Source of the DNA: Dendrocalamus latiflorus
Taxonomy: Eukaryota; Streptophyta; Magnoliopsida; Poales; Poaceae
Length of the DNA: 64,000 nt
Assembly (NCBI GenBank): GCA_017311315.1
Contig: CM029612.1
Span: forward strand, 52,348,200 to 52,412,199
Direction of reading: 5' to 3'
The notes under the pieces are model-generated. The model had not been told where the DNA came from. It worked only from the letters and a program-made list of their open reading frames with translations, and searched no databases. Both the position numbers and the translations under genes were made by a program. Shown one piece after another: positions 11,425 to 22,150 of the stretch; position 1 is the first letter of the stretch; every line of letters starts with the position of its first letter.

Positions 11425-11614
11425 TTGGCGCCGTGCTGTGCCACCGTGGATCCTACGTGGCCACGCACGGCGCCATATAATGTGGCGCCGTCACGTGTAC
11501 TATGGGCGCCATATGAGTTGGCGCCGTGCTAGGGGTCCATTTTTGCAAATCTTTTCTCCAGGGGTCCATATGTAAAAAACTTTAAATTTTTGGGCTAAAA
11601 AGCAAAAATTTTAC
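11425..11614. repeat. Right terminal inverted repeat (190 bp) of the MULE
   Basis: This arm is the reverse complement of 10111-10300 and is followed directly by the second CTTTCCCAC copy at 11615-11623. Further GGCGCC-rich sequence continues inward to about 11380. Confidence 0.93.
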
Positions 11615-12189
11615 CTTTCCCACGGTCCACTAAACAACTGGCGATGCCGCCTGCCGCTGCTCAAGGCGGAAACCGTCTCGTTTTCCTGTGCAGGATGGGT
11701 GTTCGGCTAAGCTTGATCGTGCCGTGTTGCGCTGACGCGTACAACATCTAATTCCGGCGTAACTATGCTTACGCATGGCTAGCTCATGGCAGCTAGTCGT
11801 TTACTTTCGTATTCATAACTGATGAAGTATATTGCCCACCATTCTCTAATAGTTTAAGTTTTTGAGTAAATCAGTTGATATATGAAATTTAATATAGTAT
11901 CAGAGATAAGATATCATAAGTTTAAGATTCAACTAACGTAATTTTAAAAATAATAATAATGATCCACTTGAAGTCGATGTTTTAGGCCCGGTGAAGCCTA
12001 GATACGAGGGTGAGAGGGAGTATTGAAATATACTACTGACTTTGTTAAATGATATAAGTTTTTAGATAAATTGGTTTGTGCACACAGCTAATAAACTCTT
12101 AACGGATAACCGAATCAGCCGAAACAGAGCATGTGTGCATACAAGAACACACGATGTCTGAATCAAATCAAAAGGCAGGTTTGATCTGA

Positions 12190-12322
12190 CCGTGGACGCT
12201 GTGAGGCTACTGAGCCGCAGATGAAGAGCCTCTGCCCCGCCTTGCTCAGCGCTACCTTGTCGTTGCCGGAGGTCAGCGTCGGCGCGTTGCTCGCGATGGA
12301 GCACGCCTAGTGTGTCGCCAAC
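12190..12322 (-). pseudogene. Phytocyanin gene fragment
   Basis: On the minus strand the 16 bases GTTGGCGACACACTAG are identical to the end of exon 1 of the first phytocyanin gene (VGDTL). They run straight into a frame that reads SNAPTLTSGNDKVALSKAG and then QRLFICG, which matches the second half of a phytocyanin copper domain up to the copper Cys. The first half of the domain between these parts is missing, and the frame diverges before the His-Cys and Met ligands. This is a broken remnant, not a working gene, and it is inverted relative to the two intact genes. Confidence 0.7.
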
Positions 12323-12348
12323 TAAGAAGAACCCTGCTAACTATGCGT

Positions 12349-12556
12349 GCTATGGTGCCGGCCGCCGGTGGCTAGCCATCCCGCTTGGCGATGACAAAAC
12401 ACAGATGTTGAGATTTGAGGCGACCCCAGAACACCTCGACGTGGTCACCCGCCACGATGCCGCAGCGCCCCCATGAACTGCATGTACCCCATGCCGTTGA
12501 TCACCGTGCCGTCGCTGCGGTGAAACTTGTTCAGCCTCAGCTCCGACACCTCCCAT
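12349..12556 (-). pseudogene. Fragment possibly from a B3-domain protein
   Basis: One minus-strand frame reads ELRLNKFHRSDGTVINGMGY; after a shift another reads AGDHVEVFWGRL and LCFVIAKRDG before a stop. The order (hydrophobic strand, a GYMQF-like step, GD-VEV, then LCF) resembles plant B3-type DNA-binding domains, but I base this on pattern memory only. A different frame is open for 68 codons from the ATG at 12556, which lies at the position equivalent to the YTH start codon, but it resembles nothing I know. Confidence 0.35.
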
Positions 12557-12764
12557 GGAGATGATCCGGCAGGCGCGGGGGGTGGTGGCGCGGAAACATA
12601 AACCCGGAGAAACCCTAGCGAGGCGAGGAGGTGGGTGCTAAGTGGGAGCGAGGGGAGAAGGCTCCACGGCAACGTGGGAAATTCCTAAAAAGAAAAAGGA
12701 GAGCGAGGGAAACGAGGGGGGAGCTCCCGTTCAGTTAATGATCTGTGGGCCTGGGCTTGTTTGG
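12545..12764 (-). other. Duplicated copy of the YTH gene leader and promoter-proximal region
   Basis: Read on the minus strand, this stretch has CTCGCCTCG, TAGGGTTTCTCC, a CGCGCC block, a CCGGATC block and then an ATG, in the same order and spacing as the sequence above the YTH start at 18104. Further out both have the GCCC-AGGCCCAC block (12740-12764 and 18267-18292), about 190-208 bp above the ATG. The match is diverged but colinear. Confidence 0.65.
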
Positions 12765-14036
12765 ACGACGAAAGGAGGCATGTGCCCAATTTTCTTCCCC
12801 TGTTTATATCACAATCCCAAGACGATGACGTGATTTGCTACTTAGTTTAGCCTTTGTTTAGAAACGATAGTTTCGATTAAGATTTTCTAGGAATCAGTAC
12901 AATTTTCCAAAATTCCTACCAAATTCCTCTATTCAAAACAGATTGCTTTGTTCATCTTTAAGAATCTTAGACTAGAAAAAGTAATTGCTGTAGAGTGTGG
13001 AGTGTGGAAAACTCTCGGTGAGTCGGTGAGACATTGTGCAAACTGCAAAACTGAAATTCTGATTGCCATTGCCATGGAATGTGATGAACTGAATAACTGA
13101 TGATTGATTCTAGGCTTCTAGCTAATATGTTGAAATGTGATATTTTCCATGGAATGTGACAATGTGTGATATTTTCCATGCAAAACTGAAAATTCTGATT
13201 GTCAATTTGCCATGGAATGTGTGATATCATTCTTGTCTGAAAAACTGAAAAATATTAGTGTTTTATGCCTTAAAAAATATCTGAATTTTCGCTGTAGGAA
13301 ACTAGGAGTTATTAGTCAATACAAAATGAAGCGGACGAAGACATTGTCATCTGAATTTTTGCTGTAGGAAACTAGAAGTTATTAGTCAATACAAAATGAA
13401 GCGGAGTTATTAGTTATTATGTTACATTTTTTTTATATTTTGTTATCATACCATGTTTTTTTTATTATGTTTTATGTTTATTTGTTTAGTATTGAACTCA
13501 AGTTTCATATCAGTAATGCAATTAGCTAATTATGATATACTTTTGTTATATCGTAGCATGGGTATAAATTGGCGTTAGTTTTAGGTTGTTAAGAGTTCAG
13601 TCCGGGGCGTAACCAAATCCTGGTTCCGCCACTGGCTGTAGTAATTCATGATGAGCACAGTAAAAGATCGGAAAGTTGAAAACAGAAGGAACTCATTTTA
13701 AATCCTCTGGAACAACACCAAGTTACTTCTTGCAAAACCAGTACAGATATCCACTCCTAGGTACATTTCGAACATCTGATATCTATCTCCTACCAACCAA
13801 ACTCACAAATGCAAGCGTCGGAGAAAATAGTACAGGGGGGTAAAATCCAAAAGAAACCTAATCATATCCTGAATCGCCTCAGACTTAACTTTCTGCAACC
13901 TACAACCATTGAAAGGAACATCTACGAAAACCAACAGAATCTTGAACGCCTCGAACAGTTGAACTGCACCAGCCTTCTCCAAACTTACAAGCTGTCACCT
14001 TACACTAAGCTCAAATGGCCGAATTAACGAAAAAAA
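12765..14036. other. AT-rich spacer downstream of the YTH gene
   Basis: There is no gene here that I can support. It includes a 70-bp tandem duplication (13279-13404) and several CCATGGAATGTG(T)GATA-type short repeats at 13060-13230. The part next to 14036 probably includes the YTH 3' untranslated region. Confidence 0.45.
13279..13404. repeat. Tandem duplication, 70-bp period
   Basis: The block from ATCTGAATTTTCGCTGTAGG through AATGAAGCGGA occurs at 13279 and again at 13349 with a few substitutions. There are two units only. Confidence 0.85.
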
Positions 14037-17000
14037 TCAGCAGCCATTTGCAACAGCCAAGCCTTCGGCTGTCGGGTTAGCATCTTTTGGGGCAACACCA
14101 TTTACAGCGACCGCCAACACACCATTTTCAACCACAGAATTTTTCTCTCCAACCTCAAGTTTCTGCAATCCCTGCTTCCCATTTTCAGCTTCTTCATTTT
14201 CAGTATTGTTGACAGTAGGAAGCTTTGTACTCATGATCTGCAGGGCCAATAACAGTAATTCAAATAAGTCAACACGATAATTTAACCAACTCCAGCCTTT
14301 CTTAAAGTAAAAACTTGATTGATAATCAGGGAAAAACTCAAATGACAAAAGGACATCATACAATTCACCAATGGGGAAAAAATGCAAATCCTTACATTTT
14401 ACAAGGCAAATGGCTAAAAAGAATTCTCAACTACCAGCTTGTATTCACTATTCACACCAAGAAAACTAAGAACATTTAAAATGGTATACTTAAACTAACC
14501 TAAAGAGCTAGTTTTTAGTAGTTCTGATTTCCAAGAGGTTCACACCAAGATAGGGGGCATTCGTATTGGGTGCGGCTAATGGCTTTTGGCTGAAAGAAGT
14601 GGCTTTTAGAAGAAGGGCGTGAGCAGTGGAGAAAGTGAAAGATGTGTGTGCGAGACGGGAGCGAGTGAAGTGGGGTGTGTGATGCTCCTATGACCCTTGC
14701 CTTATTTCCGAAACGAGAGGACTGCAGAAGCCGCTTCGAGAAGTTAGGTGTTCATATCGGCTTTTGCCTTCTTCAAGCATAAGCCAATACGACAGGGGCC
14801 TTAGACTGCCAGTAAATGCACATGGTGATGGTTTTTTACCTTCTTCAGTGGATGCTGCCGCTGTGATTTCTTCTCTTGCATTATCTTCTCACGGTTATCA
14901 TAAAAGCCAAAGTCATCCAAGATGGATGTTTTGCAGACATGGTCCTTGAAAATCTTCAGCATCTGAAGACCTTGATCAAGCTTAACCTGCAGCAGCCACA
15001 GGGTACGGAAAAAACCATTGAGCACAGGATTTGAAGAGTTCAACATGCAAAGTTATTCAACACAATATTTAACAATTTATATTAATGTATAGCAGTGTGC
15101 CTAATATACTACTAAGGCTTCCTGATGCAGAAAAATCTGATATGGTGTCACACCATGAAACTTACAGAAAAAAAAGGAATAATTAAAAGCCATTATTCTC
15201 ACCTCCTGCGTATCTCTGCTGTTTGTCACTGGTTTGTTTTCATTATACTCGAGAATGATGTGCTTCAACAAGTTGTTGGGAATATCCTTTACAATGTGCC
15301 ACTTGACAGGGAAACAACCAGTCCACTTGTCTTGCTGCCAGTATTCCACTGTCTTGCTAAAATCAACCTGACCAACCATCTCAGCTAGACCAACAAACTG
15401 TCCGCTGGTGTTGACCTGAAAAAGTGGGAGACCAATAACATCAGCACCCAGGGTGTTCACAGCGAGAAAATATGCCTTTTTAAAAGAACACAATGATTAA
15501 AAACTTACAGAGAAGAACAGGAATACAGAAGAATTGCTCGATTTCTCCTTAGCCTCTAGATAAGCTGTGTCAAGCTTTTTATTTCCATTGGGTGTGCTTG
15601 CCCAGACATTGTACTTGATGCTCTTGTGAACATCGTCCTCACTGTATGATTTAATAATAAAGAATTTGGCATCTGAGTAACTTTCAAGAAAGTCAGACCG
15701 ATTGTACTGATCCAGCACAACTGCATTAGACCCATCACTGGCAGGAAAATCCTGTCCTTTCACAGGTGATGCAACAGCTGCTACAAAGCCCTGTTGGATT
15801 TTAGAGAGTCCACTTCTTGGTCCTCTCTTCAACTCATTCAAGCCATCCAGGTTTTTGTTGCCAAATCCATAAGATCCATAAGTATTCCCTCGGGGCTTGT
15901 ATTTTCCATCCAATATTGCATTCCACCCACCATACGGTCCAGGCCCATAGATGTGTGATCCATACCACAAACCAGGTCCATATGCATTCCTGTTGTACAT
16001 TCCATTACCAGAGTACATCGAACCCATCGGTGAGTTATGCCCATGCAAACCCTACAAGATATGTGTCAATCTTTAGAAACGGGTAATCCCAATATAGAAG
16101 AACTATGAACTAGAATAGATTCATAATATGTAAAATTCACAGTGACCGAACAGAACTAGTCATAGTGTGACGTTACACATATAACACGAAACCAATTACC
16201 AGTGGCATGGCAAGAACCAAACTGAATAAAGAACAAGTGTTCAGCAAGCCAAAGTGAAGCATAGGAGTATGTACAAACAATAGACAACAATGATCACACA
16301 ATTATTGAAATTATGTGGCACAAGTTTTTGAGCAATGATCAATAAATAACACAACAATAGGTTTATTGGAAACAAGAGCAAGCTCACCATCAGATGAGGA
16401 AGAGGTTGCATATTCTGATTCTTTGATTGTCCCTTGTTTTTAGGATTTGAAACAGTTAAAGAAGGATTGCCACTAGAAAGCCTCTGTTGTTTCCCCGAAA
16501 AGGTCTGACCACCATACCACGGATAAGCTGGTCTGGTACTTTGATTCTGGTAACTACCCAAATGCCCACTTGGTTTTAGCGGCAAAGTCGTTGTCTTCAA
16601 ACCTTTTACATCATCAATGCTGTTTGAAGTGGCTTTGGAAGCATCCACCGCGGCAGGTAGTGGATCAGCAGAAGCGGAAATCTCCTCTTGTTTTGGAGCT
16701 ACTTTGTCAGTTCTGGACTTGTATGGTGGCTTACTAGCAGGAGTCTGAAGCTGGTGGTAGGTAGATGGGTACTGGTACTGCTGAGATCCATACATCTGAC
16801 CATCATGTGCAGGTGCTGCAACACCGTATTGAGGATAGCAGTACATGTCCCCATAAGCACCCTGAAGAAACTCAACAGAATAAACCAGTTCATCCAAATA
16901 CACCCCACGTCCCTAAAAATCTTTAATACGTTACACAGTACACATTTCTTTAGTAACTTTGAAGTGTTAACTGTTAGACTGAACCAAGCAAGCACAATTG

Positions 17001-18104
17001 TTTGAAAACATTGTTTAGTAGGGGAATGTAATACTCACAGCAGTAGGTGTCTCCACTCCATCATGGCTCAAGTACATGGGATAATCACCCCAACCTGCAA
17101 AGTGAAAAAAACCGATATCGCAAGAGTTCAAAGTAAATGCCCTAAACTTCGTGTCATGATGTATTTTATATAATTGCACTGCTAAGCGACAAATCCTATA
17201 CATTATTTGGAGTTCAAAGTAAATGCTCCAAACTTCGCAACATGATGTAATTTACATAATTGCCCTGGTATTACTAATTCACTAAAAACATACAGTAAAT
17301 GTTAAAATGGTGCATTGGTGCTTCACCTCCGCAATAGTAAGGAGCAGGGTAGCCGCCATAATACATGCCCGCATCCTTGTAATCCTGTGGCGCCGGAGTT
17401 GCCCACTGCTCCATTGGCGCAACTGGTGGGTTTGGAGTCGCCGCCACGCCATTCAACTTGCAGTCCAGCCCTCCCGACACCTGCAAAGCCATAGCGGTTA
17501 AGGATCGATTCAACAACTAGCAACGCGTGGCGATCCGATAAGATGGTACGGAGGGAGGCGGATCATACCTCCTCCTTGGCCACCGGGGCCTCGATGGCTT
17601 CGCTCTTGGCATCTAGGGACAGCTTCTGCAGCAAATCCGTAGCCTCCGCTGCAACGCCGGTTAAGGGAAACTGATCCGATCACTGCCAAGCGTGGGAACT
17701 AAGATTCCAACCAAGAAACGCACGGTCAAATGCAGAGACGACGAGATCACGCTCCTGGCAAGAAACTACAAGTCTTCGAGGAAAAAAGCGGAAGCGTGAA
17801 ACCAAAAAACAAAAACAGTTCGCCACTCGCTCTGTAAATTCTAAACCTCATCTAATCGAAGCAACACGAAATCGTCCCAAAAACCCATGGCTCTCACGAG
17901 CAAACCCGTTTGGAATCCTCCGAAGCACCAACGGACGCACTGGAGCGGATAATCAAACTAACCACCGGGAGATCCGACCACTCGCCAGGCACCCACCAAA
18001 AAAAACTCGAAAACCAAAAAAATGGAGAAAAAATGCAAGCAAATCTGGGAAACGGAAGCGCGGCGTGTGTGTGCAAGGATACGGTCGGCGGCGGGGGCCG
18101 CCAT
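14037..18104 (-). CDS. YTH-domain m6A reader, ECT family
   Basis: Nine coding exons (minus): 18104-18083, 17648-17569, 17480-17327, 17094-17039, 16861-16388, 16051-15509, 15415-15203, 14986-14840 and 14237-14037. All have GT-AG introns and total 629 residues. The N-terminal third is Tyr/Gly/Pro/Gln-rich and disordered, as in plant EVOLUTIONARILY CONSERVED C-TERMINAL REGION proteins. The YTH domain spans about residues 390-527. The three aromatic-cage tryptophans that hold N6-methyladenosine are present: about W412 (NVW), W469 and W474 (in WQQDKW), together with KPVTNSRDTQE. Such proteins bind m6A in cytoplasmic mRNA and tune stability and growth. The first exon codes only seven residues plus one base (MAAPAAD). 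A MITE lies in the last intron and a related one upstream. The gene looks intact. Confidence 0.93.
14553..14803. mobile_element. MITE family C in the last intron of the YTH gene
   Basis: About 250 bp with inverted ends (left GGGGGCATTCGTATTGG; right, read inward, GGCCCCTGTCGTATTGG) sits within intron 8, ending about 36 bp past the donor of exon 8. The middle has a GTGCGAGACGGGAG block and a CTATGACCCTTG block, both shared with the copy at about 18365-18655. It is non-coding and spliced out if splicing is normal. Confidence 0.65.
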
Positions 18105-18364
18105 GGCGGCGATCCGGAGGGCGCGGGGGCGGGGGCGGCGCGGTAGAAAACCCCTAGGAGAAACCCTAACGAGGCGAGACGGTTGGCAAGAGAGAGGGAG
18201 GAGCAGGTTAAATAATTCGGCGAGGGGTTTGGATTTTGCCTCGTTTTTAATCCCCCTCCCCACTGCGAATGATCTGGTGGGCCTGGGCCATTTGGAGGAG
18301 GTGTAAATAGCAGCCAACTCCATTGAACAGATGCTTACCAGCAATATTGATCGCATATTTATGT

Positions 18365-18655
18365 TGGTGGTAGCTGATAATAATTTACTATAACCGATTA
18401 TTTTTAGTTAAAAATAAATAAGTAAAAGTTAAAAGAAGTTATTTTAGAAGGAGATCAAGAGTGATGGAGAAATTAAGAAGAGATGCATGCGCGAGACGGA
18501 AGTAGGATGCGTGATACGTCTGTGACCCCTAATTTATCTTCGAAGAGAAATAGGAGTGGGAAGAGTGAAAAAATCATTTCGAAAAGTCAAGTATTTGTAT
18601 TAGCTTCAGATTTTTCTAAATAAAAACTAAAAGCAGAAGTTAATACGAATAGACC
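18365..18655. mobile_element. MITE family C, copy upstream of the YTH gene
   Basis: It shares with the intron copy a GCGCGAGACGG block, a GTGATACGTCTGTGACCCC block and the right end AAGTTAATACGAATAGACCC. The left end has decayed and cannot be fixed. Confidence 0.5.
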
Positions 18656-19989
18656 CTAGTCCGTAAGATTGTTGTGTCACGTTTCAATCTTAATTTTGTC
18701 TTGTATAAGATCTTAGTCGGATAGCTCTATTTAAGATTACTTTTATATGAAATGGTGATATGGATTTTATAGTATCTGGATACGCACATCTTCCATTCTA
18801 CCCGCACAGAGGGCTTTATTGGTCACCTAGAACACATATTTGCAATCGATACGTGCATTTTGCTAGCTATGCGAGTTCACGAGCGATTACACGCTGTTAT
18901 CTCGTCACACTCAAGGATAACTCGTTTGACAATTGATTGTTGAATTGCTTGGCCTCTTCAATGATATGGTGGTGGTGCAATCCTAAGTAGAATCCCCGTC
19001 CAGCAGCTTGTTAGTGCTACTTCTCTAGCCGCAAAACCTCGTCTGAAGACTACGGTTAAACTTTTCTTATATCTATCTCTATTAATATAAAATAGGTTTT
19101 TCAATATATCACAGCGCACTCTCGCATCTCCCTATACACCGACATGTAGGCCTATGTTATCAGTCAGCTCCTTCCCTGAACCGTTCACAGCCTCACACCC
19201 CAACCGCTCCTCTTTCTTTCTCTATGCGGCGGCCACACCCTTGAAGCCCTAACCACTAGCTAATCTCGCTTTTCTTGTGTCCTGATCAGCGTTGTCCGAT
19301 CTATTTTCAGATTCAAAATAGTGCTGAAATCACTATTCATTAGCTTGATTTTATTGTAGCAAGTGGTCAACCCGCCATTTGTAAGTCGGTTAGACCACCG
19401 GGAAGTATTGGTTTCAAGATTTAGTGTTCTTGAACCATTTGCCTTGAGTTTTTGAATGAAAATTCTATTTTCTGCAACTATATAGTTGTGTGAGAATAGA
19501 ATCTTAAATACTTAGGGAAAAATTTTAAGTTGACACTATTTACCTTCTCTATTACCATCTGATCATCTGCTGTTGCCATCCAGCCCTACACCATCAGAAC
19601 CAAACATTTCCCCTGCAGGTACAAAACTAACCATATACACTGTTCAGGTTTAACTACCATAGAGAGATGAGATGCAGGAAAAAGCTGCATGTGTCACATA
19701 GTTGAGACTCGGAGCATGCGCTTGAACAGATCTCCCACTGGACTAATCGGATATCATCTCTATCTATAACATAGGATCTGGATCGAAGGCTACTCCAACA
19801 TCGACCTCTCAATACTCTGACGGAAACGTTAATAGAGCGGGAACAATTGTCACCTTCGTCGTCGTCAACAGCAATCGTGTTGGTCCATGGGGTCTGTGAT
19901 ATATGCCAGAGCTTCTTCTGTGCAGCAGGGATTCATTTCGTCTCCTACGACGATTCCTTTGCAATTTTGTATAGGGTTTTGTTAAATAT

Positions 19990-20205
19990 TATCCGGATAT
20001 TTTCTTCCTAACTATCATCTAAATTTAGAACTGTTAGATTAAAGATCTAATGGCCATGAATTCTCCTCTCTCCCTCTTGAATTCTGCCACATTCTCCTCG
20101 GAAAAAAATCTCTCCCTTCAAAAGTAACGGACTTCTTGATCTCTAATTCAATGATCAAAAATTTAAATAATAGTTAGAAAAAAACATTCAGACGATATCT
20201 AGACA
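19990..20205. mobile_element. MITE family D, copy 2
   Basis: It contains TAACTATCATCTAAATTTAG near the left and AATAGTTAGAAAAAAACATTC near the right, an inverted pair. The interior is shared with the copy at 9875-10057. No reading frame. Confidence 0.55.
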
Positions 20206-20603
20206 CTCCTGACTACAAATTTATCCTAATACTAGTGATGTGGCTAGTACCAAATCAGTGCACGATATAGCGACGGAAAAACTATACAGAGACGGGATGC
20301 GGACGGCTAGGCTACAGACATGTCAACGGCCAAACTGACTGTGACTTCTTAATAATGGAACACATCCACATCACATATCAGTGGAACATGATTAAGCAAA
20401 ATGCGTCAGTAAATTGGAAATTGTTTCTGCAAGAATACTCCCCCAGATTTTTGAAGAAAAAGACCTGTTATTGAATCTTTAATCCAAATAATGTTTAACA
20501 AAAACCCTTTGTAGCAACGTTGCTGCTCAAGATTCTTGAAGCGAATTGGGATCGATCTTGATCTCTCTGCGGTCAAACAAGGCAGGCTGCTGTGCTGTGG
20601 CTG

Positions 20604-20610
20604 TATAAAA
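20604..20610 (+). promoter_or_regulatory. TATA box of acetyltransferase gene 1
   Basis: TATAAAA lies 77 bp above the ATG at 20681. Equivalent boxes for copies 2 and 3 are not obvious. Confidence 0.55.
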
Positions 20611-20680
20611 CCACAACCCAGTAGTTACCCGCACAGGCTTTACCCTAACCATCAGCAAGTAGACACCAGCTCACAAATTG

Positions 20681-21241
20681 ATGGACCAGGGCCAAGAAAC
20701 GCAGGCCGCCGCGAGGAAGGCCGTGGAGGTCACGCTCCGGCGGTTCGACCTGGACGACGTGGACGCCATGATGGCGTGGGCGTCGGACCCCCAGGTCGCG
20801 GCCGTCTGCCGCTGGGAGCCGTACGAGTCCACGGAGCCCCTGCTCACCTTCATCCGGGACACCGTGCTCCCGCACCCCTGGTTCCGCGCCATCTGCCTCG
20901 CCGGCGGCGGGGGCGAGGACCGCCCCGTCGGCGCAGTGTCCGTGACGCCGACGGCGGACGCGTGCCGGGCCGAGCTCGGGTACGTGCTGGCGCGCGCGCA
21001 CTGGGGCAAGGGCGTGGCCACGGCCGCCGTGAAGCGGGTGGTCGCCACGGTGTTCGCCGAGGTGGAGGGGCTGGAGCGCGTGGAGGCGCTCGTCGACGTG
21101 CGCAACGCGGCGTCGCAGCGCGTGCTGGAGAAGGCCGGGTTCCGGCGGGAGGCCGTGCTGCGGAGGTACTGCGTGCTCAAGGGCGCCGTCAATGACATGG
21201 TCATCTACAGCTTCATCTCCACCGACCCACTGGTCGAGTGA
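20681..21241 (+). CDS. GNAT acetyltransferase (RimJ/RimL type), copy 1
   Basis: A single exon encodes 186 residues. The whole protein is one GNAT domain of the Acetyltransf_3 (RimJ/RimL/PAT) type: the N-terminal VTLRRFDLDDVDAMMAWASD strand-helix, a WFRAICL strand, GAVSV, then motif A ELGYVLARAHWGKGVATAAV. HWGKGVA supplies the Q/R-x-x-G-x-G/A-like acetyl-CoA pyrophosphate loop. Motif B follows as NAASQRVLEKAGFRREAVL. Plant members are small soluble enzymes with unknown acceptors; bacterial relatives acetylate protein N-termini or small amines. The ATG at 20681 follows a TATA box and is the first ATG of the frame. Strong GC bias at third positions is typical of intronless grass genes. It is the first of three tandem copies. 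Confidence 0.88.
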   Translation: MDQGQETQAAARKAVEVTLRRFDLDDVDAMMAWASDPQVAAVCRWEPYESTEPLLTFIRDTVLPHPWFRAICLAGGGGEDRPVGAVSVTPTADACRAELGYVLARAHWGKGVATAAVKRVVATVFAEVEGLERVEALVDVRNAASQRVLEKAGFRREAVLRRYCVLKGAVNDMVIYSFISTDPLVE

Positions 21242-21640
21242 TGCGTGTAATAATGCTTCAACAATTTTCTCTCTCTTTTTTCTACAAAAACGTAAGAGGT
21301 TTGCGTTTCATTTACTAAGGATGAAGGAAATACAAAAGGTTTGCGTTTCATTTACTAAGAGTACTTGTTTGGTTTCATCGATGTAAACAGAATTTAATTT
21401 GTATGTAAAATTGAAGATTTGCTACTGCAAAGGGATTGCCACGTAGCGGCTAGGCTTACCATTTCACAAATAAGATAAAGTTTATTTATGTTATTTTCTG
21501 TCTTAAATGAGATATTTGTAATGGATTCGATGCTATTTCGCTAGTTTTTTCCCCTCCAAAGATGACGTGATAAATTAGTAGACACCGGGAGAGCATGTGT
21601 CACTAATCACTAGTAGTATACCGGCGCGGCGCTCGCGTCC

Positions 21641-22150
21641 ATGGAGGTGACCCTCCGCCGCTTCGAGCTCTCCGACGTGGACGCCATGATGGCGTGGGCG
21701 TCGGACCCCGAGGTCGCCGCCTTCTGCCGCTGGGAGCCTTACGAGTCCACGGAGCCCCTGCTCGCGTTCCTGCGCGACGCCGTGCTCCCGCACCCGTGGT
21801 TCCGCGCCATCTGCCTCGCCGGAGAGGACCGCCCCGTGGGTGCGGTGTCCGTGGCGCCGACGGCGGACCGGTGCCGCGGGGAGCTCGGGTACGTGCTGGC
21901 CCGCGCGCACTGGGGCAAGGGCGTGGCGACGGCGGCCGTGAGGCGCGCGCTAGCGACGGTGTTCGGCGAGGTGGAGGGGCTGGTGCGCGTGGAGGCGCTG
22001 GTGGACGTGGACAACGCGGCGTCGCAGCGCGTGGCGGAGAAGGCTGGGTTCCGGCGGGAGGGCGTGCTGCGGCGCCACTACTGGCACAAGGGCCGCGTCA
22101 GGGACCTCGTCATGTACAGCTTCGTCTCCGGCGACCCCTTGCCCGAATGA
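21641..22150 (+). CDS. GNAT acetyltransferase, copy 2
   Basis: This intronless frame of 169 residues lacks the short N-terminal extension of copy 1, starting directly with MEVTLRRFELSDVDAMMAW. All GNAT elements are kept, including ELGYVLARAHWGKGVATAAV and NAASQRVAEKAGFRREGVL. It lies 400 bp downstream of copy 1 in the same direction. The two differ mainly in the loop after the WFRAICLAG strand, where copy 1 has an extra GGGG. It looks functional; the acceptor substrate is unknown. Confidence 0.88.
   Translation: MEVTLRRFELSDVDAMMAWASDPEVAAFCRWEPYESTEPLLAFLRDAVLPHPWFRAICLAGEDRPVGAVSVAPTADRCRGELGYVLARAHWGKGVATAAVRRALATVFGEVEGLVRVEALVDVDNAASQRVAEKAGFRREGVLRRHYWHKGRVRDLVMYSFVSGDPLPE

Larger units (their letters stand above)
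10111..11614. mobile_element. TIR-type Mutator-like element (1504 bp) carrying a GRF gene
   Basis: The element is bounded by long inverted repeats at 10111-10300 and 11425-11614, each 190 bp, beginning GTAAAATTTTT. By eye only about four positions differ between the arms. A perfect 9-bp duplication (CTTTCCCAC) flanks it. The inner part of each arm is studded with GGCGCC palindromes. There is no transposase; the only gene inside is a minus-strand two-exon GRF-zinc-finger frame. Structure and duplication length identify a non-autonomous Mutator-like element of the Pack-MULE type. High arm identity and the perfect duplication indicate recent movement. Confidence 0.92.
18105..20600. other. Spacer between the YTH gene and the acetyltransferase cluster
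   Basis: About 18105-18300 is the YTH leader and promoter, GC-rich near the start. Two MITE copies (about 18365-18655 and 19990-20205) lie within it. The rest has no gene that I can recognise. Confidence 0.45.

Noticed and set aside
20536..21195. 219-codon frame overlapping acetyltransferase copy 1 in another frame
   Set aside because: Arg/Gly-rich shadow of the GC-rich real frame, with no domain.
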